Source of the DNA: Brachionus rotundiformis
Lineage: Eukaryota; Rotifera; Eurotatoria; Ploima; Brachionidae
Direction: 5' to 3'
NCBI GenBank assembly: GCA_016802295.1
Contig: JAESIW010000137.1
Coordinates: 739,592 to 803,591 of the forward strand
DNA: 64,000 bases
Shown here: one piece after another, positions 1-11,176 of the stretch
Numbering within the stretch: position 1 is the stretch's first letter
Layout: every line of letters starts with the position of its first letter
Translations under genes and position numbers: made by a program
Notes under the pieces: generated by a model
Databases searched by the model: none
What the model saw: only the letters and a program-made list of their open reading frames with translations
Told to the model about the DNA's origin: nothing

Positions 1-3000
1 TGTGATTAGCTCGTCGAAATTGGCCACTGTTGAGTGCCATGTTTCGAAGGCGGACAAAATGCCCATGCGTTGAAACTGCAGCTTTTCGTCACTGTTGTTC
101 ATTAGAACGGTGAGTATGTCGCTTTGGCTCTCGACATGCGGCACACTGGTAAACTTGTACAACGATCGGTTCGGGTGATTGGACGGCAACTGCAGCTGAA
201 ACTCGACCAAACACTGTCCATTGTTTAGAAAATAGTGCTGCACACTGTTCAACTCGTAGGCTATGTACGAACGTCTCACGTACACCTCAAGAGCAGCTTG
301 TCTCACCTGTACATTGGTGTGAAAGAAAAACGAATGCAGCACATCAAATATAGACGTTTCGGACAATATCATCTTTTGCAAGCTGTCCTGGCACATCTTG
401 TGTCCGTACATGTTTATGGCCGACAAGAACATGGACTCCATTTGATTGTGACGCTGTTCGTACGGCGGCTGTTGAAATGCAATGAGCACTTGTCTCGCTT
501 TGAGCGACACTTTGCCATTCTTGGGATTTTTGAGCTGAGTTAGCTCCTGTAGCGACGAGGTCAACTCGTCTGTCAACGTCGGGTCCTTGCTGAACAGCAC
601 ATTTATCAACATGATCACCAATTGATTCTTGTTGGCATAGTTGGCATGCGAAAATATCACATTTAGGACAGCTTCCATGTTATCTTTGTGCAAATCGCGC
701 AAATTGCTTATACACTTGTCATAATTGGAATGCTGAAATTGGCACTCGACAGCTATGTACTGTTTGATCAAATTTTGTATGACCATTTTCATGTGTCCCT
801 TGATGCCATTGCGGTATCGTTGCACCAATTGGACAACGTTTTGCACCGTGTTGAAGAAGGACTCGCGTTCGGCCTTTTTCTCAATGGAATTGGCGTATGT
901 GTCAATGACGTTGGCTATTTGCTGGCTGGGAAACTGGGCTAGGACAGAGGTCAAATTGTTGGCGTACTGAGTGATCAGGCGGTAGATGCTCTTCTCGACG
1001 GGCTGGGGTATGCGGCCCTGAATGGCCGAGATGAGCTCCTGGAGCTCGAGCAGCGGCAGACTGGGGTCCCTGAGCGCGTTCATCAGCGTGTTCACGGCCG
1101 TCTCGGCCCTCTCCTTGAAATAGGGCTCCGGGTACGAGTAGCCGGCGAGTATGTGCGACAGGGCCTCTTTGGTCGTCTGGAAGACTTGATGCAGCTTGTT
1201 GCCCTTGACCTTGGGGCCCTTGGGTTGCGGAAATTTCTCGCCGTACAAGTTCACCTGCTGCACCAGAGACATGTCGTCCACTTGGAGTCGGGCGATCACA
1301 GCGCCGACTTCTAGCACGGATCCGTTGCGTTTCACGTGCAGCACACGTCCGCTCACCGTCGTTCTCAGCTCCATTATCATCTTCATGACCTCGATCTCGG
1401 CATAGACCTGGCCGGCCTCGACATGCTCGCCGTCCTCGAACAAAAAGTGCACCAATTTGCCCGCCGACGGCGATCGTAGCAGCGTCGGATCGTTTTCTTT
1501 CTGAAATACGCACGTTTGTATGCCAATGGTAACGCGGTACGTGTTCACGTCCTCGATTAGAAAAGTGACATAGCTCGAGCCGTCCAGGTTGACCAAGAGG
1601 CCGCCGTCGATCAGCCGATGCACTTCGACCTCTACATGAGAGTTGTTCATTACCAGAATGTAGTTGTTTGGTCCGCATTTGGTAGCCGTGAGAGCATATT
1701 TGTAATTGTCTTGTACCAGTTCGACTTGGACGCTTGTTTTGAGCGTGTTGAGTGGCAGGACTTGACCACGTTCCAAGTTGTGTCGAAAGTTGTGAAATTT
1801 GTCCTCGATTTGTTTGTCGGCCACGTGCAAGGCGGTACAAATGACCGAGAGCATGAGGTCGGGCGTCTGGGTGACGAGGCGATTGGCGATCAGGTGGTCC
1901 AGCCAGCCGGTGTCCAGCGTGTTCTCAATGTAGGCCTCGGTCTCGAGCAATTTGATCAAGTACTCGACAGTGGTGCGAAAATCGCCCCTAATCGAAAGCT
2001 CTTTGAGAGCAAAGACCAGGTTCTCGCGCGCCATCTCGCGACTCTCGCCCCACGAAAAGCAATGGCCGAACTGCGAGTCGGCGAACTCGTGCAGGCCGCC
2101 ACACGCTGCCAAACTAAAATAGCCCCACACATTTCGATTGCTGCGAAATGTGAGCTCTTTGACACTGCCCGACGAGGGCTTGAAGCCTTCGTCCGGATTT
2201 TCGCTGGTTATGCGCGCCGCAATCACGTGACCTATGGGCTCGGGCCGCCAGTCCGGCTTGTCGAACTCGATCGGCTCGTCCGAGTTCAAGTTTTGAGCGT
2301 ACAGCTTGCGTATGTCCTTGATGCGGTGCAGCGCCAGGCCCATGGCTATTTGCAGCTGACAAGCGGGCAAGTTAACACCGGTGATCATTTCGGTGCACGG
2401 GTGCTCGACTTGGAGGCGCGGATTGAGCTCCAAAAAGCAGTACGTGCAATCGGCCGGATTGTACAGGTACTCGACAGTGCCGGCGCTCACATAGCCGACC
2501 ATTTTGGCCAGCTTGACCGCGTCTCTTTCCATACTTTCCAATATGGCCTGGTCGGCGACCACCGCCGGCGCTTCTTCGATTATCTTCTGGTGCCGCCTTT
2601 GTATTGAACAGTCCCTGCCGAACAACGAAATGGCATTGCCGTAACAGTCGGCCAGAATTTGCACCTCGATGTGGCGCGCGTTTGGCGCAAATTTCATTAC
2701 AAAAATGGGCGAACCGGGCACTTCTGCTTGCACTTGGCGAAACAGGTGCGCAAAGTCATCTTCATTGAGCACTTTGCGGATGCCTTTGCCGCCGCCGCCT
2801 TCACTGGCCTTTATCATCAGCGGGTAGCCGATGAGACGCGCTCGCTGCAAGCCGTCCTCGGCCGTGCTCACACACGCCTTCTCATAAGTGTCCATGTCTA
2901 CAGTGCATGTTTTGGAAGTGAGCTTGACAGTTAGATTGGAGCCGGACCAGGGTATGGTCGGCACTTGGGCGGTCTGAGCGACAATGGACGAGGCGATCTT

Positions 3001-3761
3001 GTCGCCCAGGGCCCACATGGCCGACTCCGGCGGTCCTATGAACGCAATGTCGTTCCTGGTGAGTATTTCGGGCAGCTTGGGATTCTCTGATGCGTGACCC
3101 CAGCCGGCCCACACAGCCTGGACCGGTATTCGCTTGGCTATGTCCAGGATTAGGTCACAATTAGCGTAGTTGTTGTTGTTGGAGCCGCCTGGCACCGGCA
3201 CGCAATGGTCCGCCATTCTGATGTACTCTTTTAGGTTTGAGAAGATTAGTTAAAGGCTGTGTGTGTGTGTGTGTGTGTGTGTGTTTTTTTTTTAAATGCG
3301 TACCTGCATTGGCTTTCAGGTCCTCTGGTGTGTACATGACTGCGAATTTGATTGCGCGCTCATTTCGAAACACCTCGTAAGACCAGCGTCTAATGGAGCG
3401 CATGCATTTGACTGCTGCGATGCCGTTGTTGGCTATGAGCACTGTGTTTATGACCCGGGTGCCGGCCATTTTTTGCACAAACTCCTCCGGCGAGCCGACT
3501 ATGCTCAGCTCGCTGGGATCGAAGAGCTTGTGGCTGGAGCGGCGCGTGGTCAAAAAGCTTGGCGATGAGTTCATTTGCGATGTGCCATTTCTAAATAGAA
3601 GTTTAGCATTGTGTAAGCTGTGTGTGAGTGTGGTGCAAAGGCTACCTCAGGCTTTCTGATGACTGGTTGGGCTTCATTGCCGACTTTTCGTTCAGAGAGC
3701 TCAGTGACTCGCTTGATGGCGATTTACCTATGGAAAACTTAACCGATGCACTTTGGTTCAT
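1..3761 (-). CDS. ACACA: Acetyl-CoA carboxylase, N-terminal 1210 residues (runs off the window start)
   Basis: Carboxylates acetyl-CoA to malonyl-CoA, the committed step of fatty acid synthesis. Exons (-): 3646-3761, 3304-3590, then one exon from 3227 to the window edge. Introns are 55 and 76 nt. The ATG at 3759-3761 has an in-frame TAA four codons upstream. Visible parts are a Ser-rich N-terminus, the biotin carboxylase domain (ANNGIAAVKCMRSIRRW, VPGGSNNNNYAN, the ATP-grasp Gly loop EGGGGKGIRKV near 2776-2805), and the BCCP biotin motif EVMKMIMEL. The biotinylated Lys is about residue 750, codon 1381-1383. The central region follows and is cut at FETWHSTVANFDELIT. The carboxyltransferase half lies outside the window. 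Coding GC is far above all neighbours and the last exon is over 3.2 kb, unlike the finely split genes nearby. Identity is certain. ACC1 versus ACC2 cannot be told in an invertebrate. Confidence 0.97.
3258..3283. repeat. (TG)13 microsatellite in ACC intron 2
   Basis: Thirteen uninterrupted TG units followed by a T run. They lie inside the 76-nt second intron (3228-3303) of the carboxylase gene and make up a third of it. On the gene's strand the tract reads as CA repeats. Confidence 0.95.
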
Positions 3762-6470
3762 TCTTTTTTTTGTTTAGAAAATCATCTAAATTTAGGCAAA
3801 TGCACGTTCTTAGTAGTTCACATGTTGGAAAATTTGAGAAAAATTAAAAAAAATTCTGGTTGCTTTGGTTGCAATTAAAAAATTAAAAAATGGCATAAAT
3901 TTTTTAGTTTGTTTAAATGTATGTAGAAATATTCTAATGAAACTAAAACAAAGTGTAGATGCATGTAGTAAGTGTGTCGGATTGGCTCCAGACACCTCTG
4001 AATTTGAGTCGATCTTGGTAAAGCATTCTAAAAAGCATACCTTGACGCCATTTCTAAGCCAAATAAAATACTATATACTTTGAAATGTTTGATCATACGA
4101 TATTTTATCTAATTTTGAAAAATGTTTCTAACTAGATCTATGGCCTCATGTGAAATTTTATACTAATTTATTATAATATGTGTGGAAATTCACCAAGCCA
4201 TGACGTCACTTTGGTACATGGGCCCAGCGCTTCACTAGGAGTTTTAGATAAAAAATATCTAAATAATTGTTTGCTTTTAAATATTTAAGTAGGCTAATTT
4301 ACTAATTGCATTTCTAATATCATTTGCTTGTCAATCATTTACAAGATAAAGTGTAAAAAAAAGCTTTATCTAATTAGCATCGGGCTTAAGGACTAAACCG
4401 ATGACTTAATCGCGATACAGACTTGATCTCACTAGCTGCAAAAGTTTATTCAAATTTTAGAACTATTCGAAAAAGTTTTGTTTAAATCTTGTTAAAAGTG
4501 TGAATGAATGCTTTGTTTTATAGTAATTATAAGACAAATAAAAAACTATATAATGATTATATTTGAGCTTAGTAGTTTTAGCATATTTGAACACTGATTG
4601 TGTTAAATTGTTTTTTTTTAAAATTAAAATTTTCGGTTCATTAGAAAAAATTTATTTTATTTAAAATCTACCAAATTAATTATAATTAAGGTTATGAAAC
4701 TTACTTGTATATAGAAATAAGGTAATTTAAAATTCATTAGGTTGTTAAACGTGACTTAATTATTTAAGTTTATTTTTTTTTTGTACAACTTTTAATTTAA
4801 ATTTGAAAATTTATTTCCTTTTTATTTTGATCATCATTTATATTTGTTGCTATGATCTACAATCATATGAAAATCAATAACTTATTTCAACTTGATATTT
4901 ATCTTATTTAATTTATTCGTCTTATTCGAATATTTCCACAGTCAACATTTATTTAACTCAGACCTTAATTGTGTGGTTTAATTGTTTAATATAATAAAAT
5001 AATACGAGTTTTTTACTGTGACGTTTATGATAAGCATAATGGATTACGAAAATTTGATAATCCTTATCGATATGAATGGATGGAATGGAAAAGAGTGGAA
5101 TATATGGGAAAGATGCAATTATTGAAATGGACTGAATAAAATGAATAGAATGGAACAAACTGGATGCAAAAGACTGAATTGAATGGATTGAGTGGAAGGA
5201 TAATAATGAAAGGAAAGGATTCGAATGGAATTGATCGAGGGGACTGATAGAAAGGTATAGAATGGAACGAATTGAATAGGTGGAATAGGTAGAATGAAAT
5301 AAAATAAAGTTAAATATTAAATTAAAAAGAGTTAAGAATAATCTTATAAAATTATATAAAAAATTGAATATAATTAAGTTCAACAGAAAAATGCTTAATG
5401 AAAATAAGATTAAATCCGCTAGGTCTTGCATAAAAAAGATTTTAGCAGTCTATGTCACAAGGTGAATGAGCTAGTAAAAAAAATAAAATACAAAAGCTAA
5501 TTTAAATCTATCTCATTTACCTAGCCTTTTCCGAAGGTTGACGTATTTCATTCCCTTTAAAATTTTGAATTTAAAACATATCTATTTGATACCCATTAAT
5601 TATTTCTCAGCATGTTGAATAACTAGTAGCAATAATTGTAGGCTACAGTAATCAGGCTCGCGAAGATAGCTTACCAGAAAGAGATGGTATGGTAATCAGG
5701 TGAACAGACAACTAGTTTGGTTTACCACAATTAATACAGATATCACTACACATACAAAGATGAGAAACTCTTAATATTAGACTAGTTATCATATCTTGTT
5801 CTGTTGAAATTAATATCGCTTTCAAAGGTAATCCATTCCATTCAATTAAATCGTTATTCTAACTCAATAAAAATAAATTAAATTAATTATTAATTTTAAC
5901 ATTATAATTTTATTACTAATAAAATTTAAAATTAAGAATATTGAATATTCTAGATTTAAAAATTTGTGCTTACTTATTACTTATTTAAGGTAGAAATTAA
6001 ATGATGATAAAAGAAATTTCAGCATAATAAACTTGAAACTTGTTTTAACTTAAATTAAACGTTGAATCGAATTAGTCATTTGTAGATATATCATAATTTA
6101 GCAATATTTTGTATGATCAATTAAGTGATTTAACATTTAAACATTTCTTTCAATTGGTATTTTCAAAATATTACTAACAAAGGTCTACAAATAAAATGAT
6201 CATGTTTTTAAAAAATAATAAAAAAAAATTTATTTGCATCACATACTTAAATTTAAATTAATCAATAGTTTAGTGAATAAGAAAATTCAGACTTCATTAT
6301 TTTAATTTAAGTTATCAAAGATTTTTCTCTTTTATATTTCTAGAAAAAGTAATCATATAAAATAATTTTTTTTTATAATTTTGCAATATCTAAAAAAGAA
6401 ATTTATAAAAATAATAAGGAAACATTGCATAAAATAATAAGATGATAATTAAATAAATAATATTCCTTTT
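3762..6470. other. Intergenic, 2.7 kb, no gene seen
   Basis: AT-rich sequence between the ACC start and the INCENP stop. It should contain the ACC promoter just above 3761. The only structured element is the GGAAT-like degenerate repeat at 5067-5310. Open frames here are low-complexity or start in homopolymers, and I found no domain, splice-consistent exon chain or tRNA. Confidence 0.6.
5067..5310. repeat. Degenerate GGAAT-type pentanucleotide satellite
   Basis: About 240 bases built from variants of GGAAT/GGAAA/TGGAA (for example GAATGGATGGAATGGAAAAG). There is a strong purine bias on the + strand and very few cytosines. The open frame crossing it on the - strand is Ser/His/Ile-rich and is a product of the repeat, not a gene. 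Confidence 0.75.
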
Positions 6471-8951
6471 TTATGAATTTGTGAGTTTTCTGAATGATTC
6501 ATTGCCATCAAGTCCACCAGTCTGCCATACTGGAGGAGATTTCCATTCAGCGCTACTTGATCTGAAAAAGAACCTAGGTTTTTTTTCTTTGAAAATATTT
6601 TCTAATTCCACATTTTCATTTGCAGTTGCCCTAAACAAGCTGGTATAGTTAATGAACATTCTTGCTTGAGCTTCAACTCGAGGAATCATGTTATAATCCT
6701 TAGCCCATTCTGGAACTGGTTTGCTCGGTTCGTCTTCATCGTCAGTCTCGTCACATGAGCCTAGCTCTTCGATTCCATAGTTCTCTGTCTTAGCTTTATT
6801 TATGGTGACATCAACCGAATTAGATCGTTTCCTTACTGGTGTTTTTACTTGACTTTTATTAACAATTATTGTTGTATTTTTATCTTAAAATAGAATTAAA
6901 AAAAAAAAAACTTCACAGAAAAATCTCTTACTTAATGTTTTGGGTTTTTTACATTGTTTATTTGGATTTGTTTTAGATATTTCAGACTTTAAATAAAAAA
7001 AGGAAAAATAATTTTTTTTTAATTTTAAAATATTCTTACTATCTGGTTTGGCTTAGTGAGCTGATGGGGTACAGTCACTTTTTGCTTTGGTATGGTGCTA
7101 TTGGGTTTTATAGAAAAAGTTGTGTTTTTTTTTATTGCATATTTTGGGTTAGCTTTGAGACAACTGTCAAAAGTGGTATTGACCATTTTAAATGACTTTT
7201 GATCTTGTTTTAAACTTGATACAGACGTTTCAGACGTGTCCAGCGAAGAAACAGTACTAGTTGAACCAATTCTTTTGTTTCTATCATCAGCCAGCTTCTT
7301 TTTAGCTGCTTCCATTAGCTGTTTGCACTTATTGGAATCATATTTTAAGTCTTCTGGTCTAATATTTTTATTCAATTGACTTAATTATCAAAATATTAAA
7401 AAAATTTTTAACCAAATTTTTATTCTTTTACTTAATTCTAAAAGTGGCATGCGTAGCTTTTTGTCTATTTGGTGTCTTGGTGACTGAGTTATTGGCTATA
7501 TTTGATTTATCCAAACATCTCCAAGTTCCTACTTTGTGGTTAACAACTAGGGGATTTTTTTTAACTGCATTAGCTATTTTCTGCGATTGAATAGATGCGT
7601 TCATTTGACTTTTATTTCCATTAGATGTTTTATTTATTTCCTTTACCATATCCTTGACAAAGTGACTCATGTTTTTGCTTGATTTTCGTTTTGTTTCTTT
7701 TTTAGAAAGAGAAAGTCGTGCCTTGCGAGCGCCAATTGAAGATCGCACTGGAGACATCTTTTTCTTGGAATAGGAAATTAATTAAATTACAACAAAAATT
7801 ATTTGTTCATTTTTTACTTTGTTATTGCTAATGCTAGAAGCTGCTTTTTTGAACTTATCTCCAAATTGTTCTATCAGCTCTTTGACTTTATTTTTTGGCT
7901 TGTTAAGAATTCCATTAGATCCAGTAATTAAATTTGCTGCCTTGGATGCCTTCAGAGGATTTTTTGTCACTGGAGGTTTAAATTGGTACGAATTGGATAA
8001 GTAACTGTTGGTCTTTTTGACCGTGTTGTTCGAAGCATCATTAGCTGGAATTTTGGAAATACAAATTGTTTTATTTGTTGGCGTAAATTTGAACGAGGTT
8101 TTTAGATTTTTGGATGCTGTGATACCTTTAGCTTTGTCAATTTTCGCTATCTGATCTATGAAGCTTGTGGTTTGTTCTTTTTTGACTGACTGTGGTAGTT
8201 TTGTGTTCAGACTAGATTTTTTAGCTTTTCGAAGTTTTTCGCTGGATTTTTTGCGATTTTTCTTCTTACTGTTCTGGTCAGCCTCATCGCTCAGACGAAT
8301 TTTTTTCACTTTTTCTTTTTCAGCCGGAATTAATTTCGACTTTTCTGATTCAATTTCTAAATTCTCTTGTTTTTTAAGTATTTTATTTTGCTTTTCTTTG
8401 TACAATTTTTTAATTTGATTTTGGAAATTAACATTCTGTTTTTTCTCGAGCCCTTCATTTTCTTCATATCTTTCATTAAAAAGTAGAACAAATTTAGAAA
8501 TTAAATTTGGGAAATTACATAACAGAAATTTCAGCCAATTGTGCACTTCTCTTTTTCGGTCTGGCCTCTTTTTCTCGATCCAAAATTTCCAACTTTTTCT
8601 TCTTTTTAACTTGGTCTTTAGACTCGGAAAGAACCACTCGTTCACCATATGAATCTGCATACAATAATTCCTCGTTTTTAAATAAAGAAGACATTTTACA
8701 TTGAGATATCAACTGCTTTAGTTTCTCATTTACTGAATTGTAGCAGCTAAAGTCAAGAATAGGCGGAATTTTTTCAACATATTGATTCACAAAGTTTATT
8801 TTTGTTTCCCGGTATCCGGCAGAATCGTGGAAACTGGAAAAATTAAGTTAAATTGTTTTTTTTTTGTTAATGTACACTAATACCTATAGAAACTATCGGT
8901 AGTGCATGAGTTTACACATGGTGTTGTCTTGAGAAGATTGATAAATGCCAT
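6471..8951 (-). CDS. INCENP: Inner centromere protein (INCENP), 724 aa, 7 exons
   Basis: Scaffold of the chromosomal passenger complex that binds and activates Aurora B at centromeres and the spindle midzone. Exons (-): 8884-8951, 8519-8833, 7818-8469, 7432-7763, 7040-7379, 6932-6986, 6471-6883. All phases agree, introns are 48-54 nt, and the sum is 725 codons including the stop. The hallmark is the C-terminal IN-box (LENIFKEKKPRFFFRSSSAEW, SPPVW). It matches the Aurora-binding segment, including the Ser-Ser-Ser that stands for the phosphorylated TSS motif. It is preceded by VPEWAKDYN, like the IPxWA motif of the family. The N-terminus (MAFINLLKTT...) fits the short helical region that binds survivin and borealin. 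The middle is Lys/Glu-rich, as expected for the single alpha-helix, with many basic low-complexity stretches. Shorter than the vertebrate protein (about 900 aa). Only the IN-box is strongly diagnostic. Confidence 0.93.
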
Positions 8952-9812
8952 TTGATTTTTGATAGAGTTATACTCTATCTAGATTTTTTGATATTGAGTT
9001 TAAATTATAAAAAATTTCAAGATATATGAATTAAATTAAGTATGGTTTTTGAAAACTTATTGTTCTTTCAATTCTTATGTTTTTAAAAAATTTTATTCAC
9101 AAATTTTCTTTTAAAACGATTCATTAATTTGAATAAATGTAAACTAGTTTTAAAGGACACTATATTTGATCAATTATTTATTTTGTAAATTCGTAAATTG
9201 TGAAATTAAAATTTTTGCATGCTGTTTTTGATTAAGGGATTTTTTTATTTAAATTAATTATTATCTTTAAAATCTTTGTTATTTATTTTTAGTAATATTT
9301 TATTTTCTAAGGCCAGTTTAGGATCTATTTGAAATTTTGGAATCGAAAGGCTGTAATGATTATAAATAGTATCACAAAATTCTTTTTATCTGATCAAAAT
9401 ATAATATTGAATCAAAAAATTTATCTATTTATTACAATATGTATCAATTTGATTTAAGTTTTAATAATCTTGAAAATAAATTTCTTTAAATAGCATCAAT
9501 GATCAAATTTAAAAAGCTTAGAATTTTGATTAGCTTTTTATGCTTATGAAATTTTCGAAAATAATGCATAAAACTTTTTTCTTAAAACTTTATCGCAATA
9601 GAAACCAAGTCTTTGAAGTTTCCTCGGCAACAAATTAAAAGTTATATACAAAAATAAATGATGGATAAATGAAATTTAATATATAGCAACTAAAAAACTT
9701 ACCTAATATTATTATAATAATTATTAATTATTTGTTTTAAGATTTTGATTTGATTATTAAAACTGGATTTTCTTTTTTGAGATTTTGAAATTTTTAAAAA
9801 GTCCAGAAAAAT
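8952..9812. promoter_or_regulatory. Shared divergent promoter region of INCENP and TEKT1
   Basis: 861 bases between the two start codons, which point away from each other. It must hold both promoters. It is very AT-rich, and I see no clear TATA or other motif that could be assigned to either gene. Confidence 0.5.
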
Positions 9813-11176
9813 ATGGCTCAAGTTGTAACGCGTCCACAGCGATTTACTCCAGAAGAGTGGAAAATTGCAAGCAAAATAAAGCATAAGAATGCTGAACGAG
9901 ACCGAGCTGCAGCTGAAAGACTCATACTGGAATCAGACAGACTTGACTCCGAAACCAGAGAACAGTCCGACACAACTTTGGAAGATGCTGACAAGAAAAT
10001 AGGTCCTACCACCCCAAAAAAAGGCTTTTTTTCATTCTTGTTATTTTTTAGATCAAAGATTAAAGGATGTAAAGTATTGGAAGAACGAACTAGAATCCAA
10101 GCTAGATGATGTCTTTAAAGAAATAGATGTTCTTGAAGCTTATAAAAGAAGAGTTGAAAAAGCCATCGAAGCAGTCCAGGAACCTTTGCACATTGCCCAA
10201 ACATGTCTCGCTAACAGGTGGCTACTTTTTTTAGATTTAGATTTTTTCTAAGGATTTTTTAAGGGAGAAGAGATACGATATTGATTTAGTTCATGATAAT
10301 GTTCAAAAAGAACTCATTAAAGAGATAGAAATTGAGACTGGGGCTAATTCGCTGTTAATTCGCCTTTTAGAGCAAGTTAAAGAACAACTTCGCTTGAATA
10401 GAAAAGCTAAATACAACCTTGAAAGTGATATCAAAAACAAATTCAATGCTGAGTCAATTGACAGTCATGTACAAAATTTAACATTGACCAGTCCAAGTTT
10501 GTATTTGAAAAATGGTGCAGCCAAAATAGAACCAAAGTAAACTTTCAAGTTTACCAAGCAATTAATTTTGACTATTCATTTAATTATCTTAAGTTCGTAC
10601 ACAGAGCAACAGTGGGAGAATTTCAGTGATGTTAATATTAAAAACGCTGAGGCAACTCGCTTAAATTCAGTCCAATTGAGGAATGTGGTAGATTCAAATC
10701 TTCAACAAACTGCAAATGACATGCATAAACAAATCGAGCTCACAAACAGAGCCATAGAGCGTCGCATTTGGGAAGAAAAAGACGCCAAAGCTAAATTGGA
10801 AGAGCAATGCAAGGATGTAACCAAACTGATTGACACCATGGAAGAGAATATCAAAAATGTAGAAAAAGCTATTCTTGACAAAGAAAATTACTTAAAACTG
10901 GCTCATACAAGACTGGACATTAGAACAAATAGACCAGAAATAGAGCTAGTGCGTGATCCAGCTCAGTACAAGATGGTTAAGGAAGTTCATGAAATAGAAG
11001 ATTCGGTTAGACGTCTTCAAGAGCGACTAAACGAATCACACAAGAAACTCAAGGACTTGGATCGAAATAAATTGCTTATTTTAAAAGATATTGATGTTAA
11101 GACAAATACCATTCGAATTGATGAGGCTGAAAATTTTAATGGTATCCGTAAATCATTGAAAATTAACCAATTCTAA
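9813..11176 (+). CDS. TEKT1: Tektin-1, 403 aa, 4 exons
   Basis: Coiled-coil filament protein of ciliary and flagellar doublet microtubules. Exons: 9813-10002, 10052-10217, 10264-10536, 10594-11176. Introns are 49, 46 and 57 nt, the phases match, and the length is close to vertebrate tektin-1 (about 418 aa). Diagnostic stretches are RFTPEEWKIASK near the N-terminus, EPLHIAQTCLANREKRYDID across the exon 2/3 junction, DLVHDNVQKELIKE, and KAILDKENYLKLAHTRL. Together they fit tektin-1 rather than tektin-2 or -4. The tektin signature nonapeptide, RPNVELCRD in most members, reads RPEIELVRD here and has lost its Cys. The first donor is GTCCTA, an unusual but in-frame GT site. The rest is heptad-rich coiled coil. 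Orthology to TEKT1 is likely; membership in the family is certain. Confidence 0.95.

Noticed and set aside
902..2607. Long open frames on both strands (312 codons at 902-1840 minus; 329 codons at 1618-2607 plus)
   Set aside because: They overlap the ACC exon in other frames, have no domain, and exist because the GC-rich coding sequence has few stop codons.
4958..5431. 157-codon minus-strand frame rich in Ile, Phe, Ser and His
   Set aside because: Translation of the GGAAT-like repeat and AT-rich flank; composition is purely repeat-driven.
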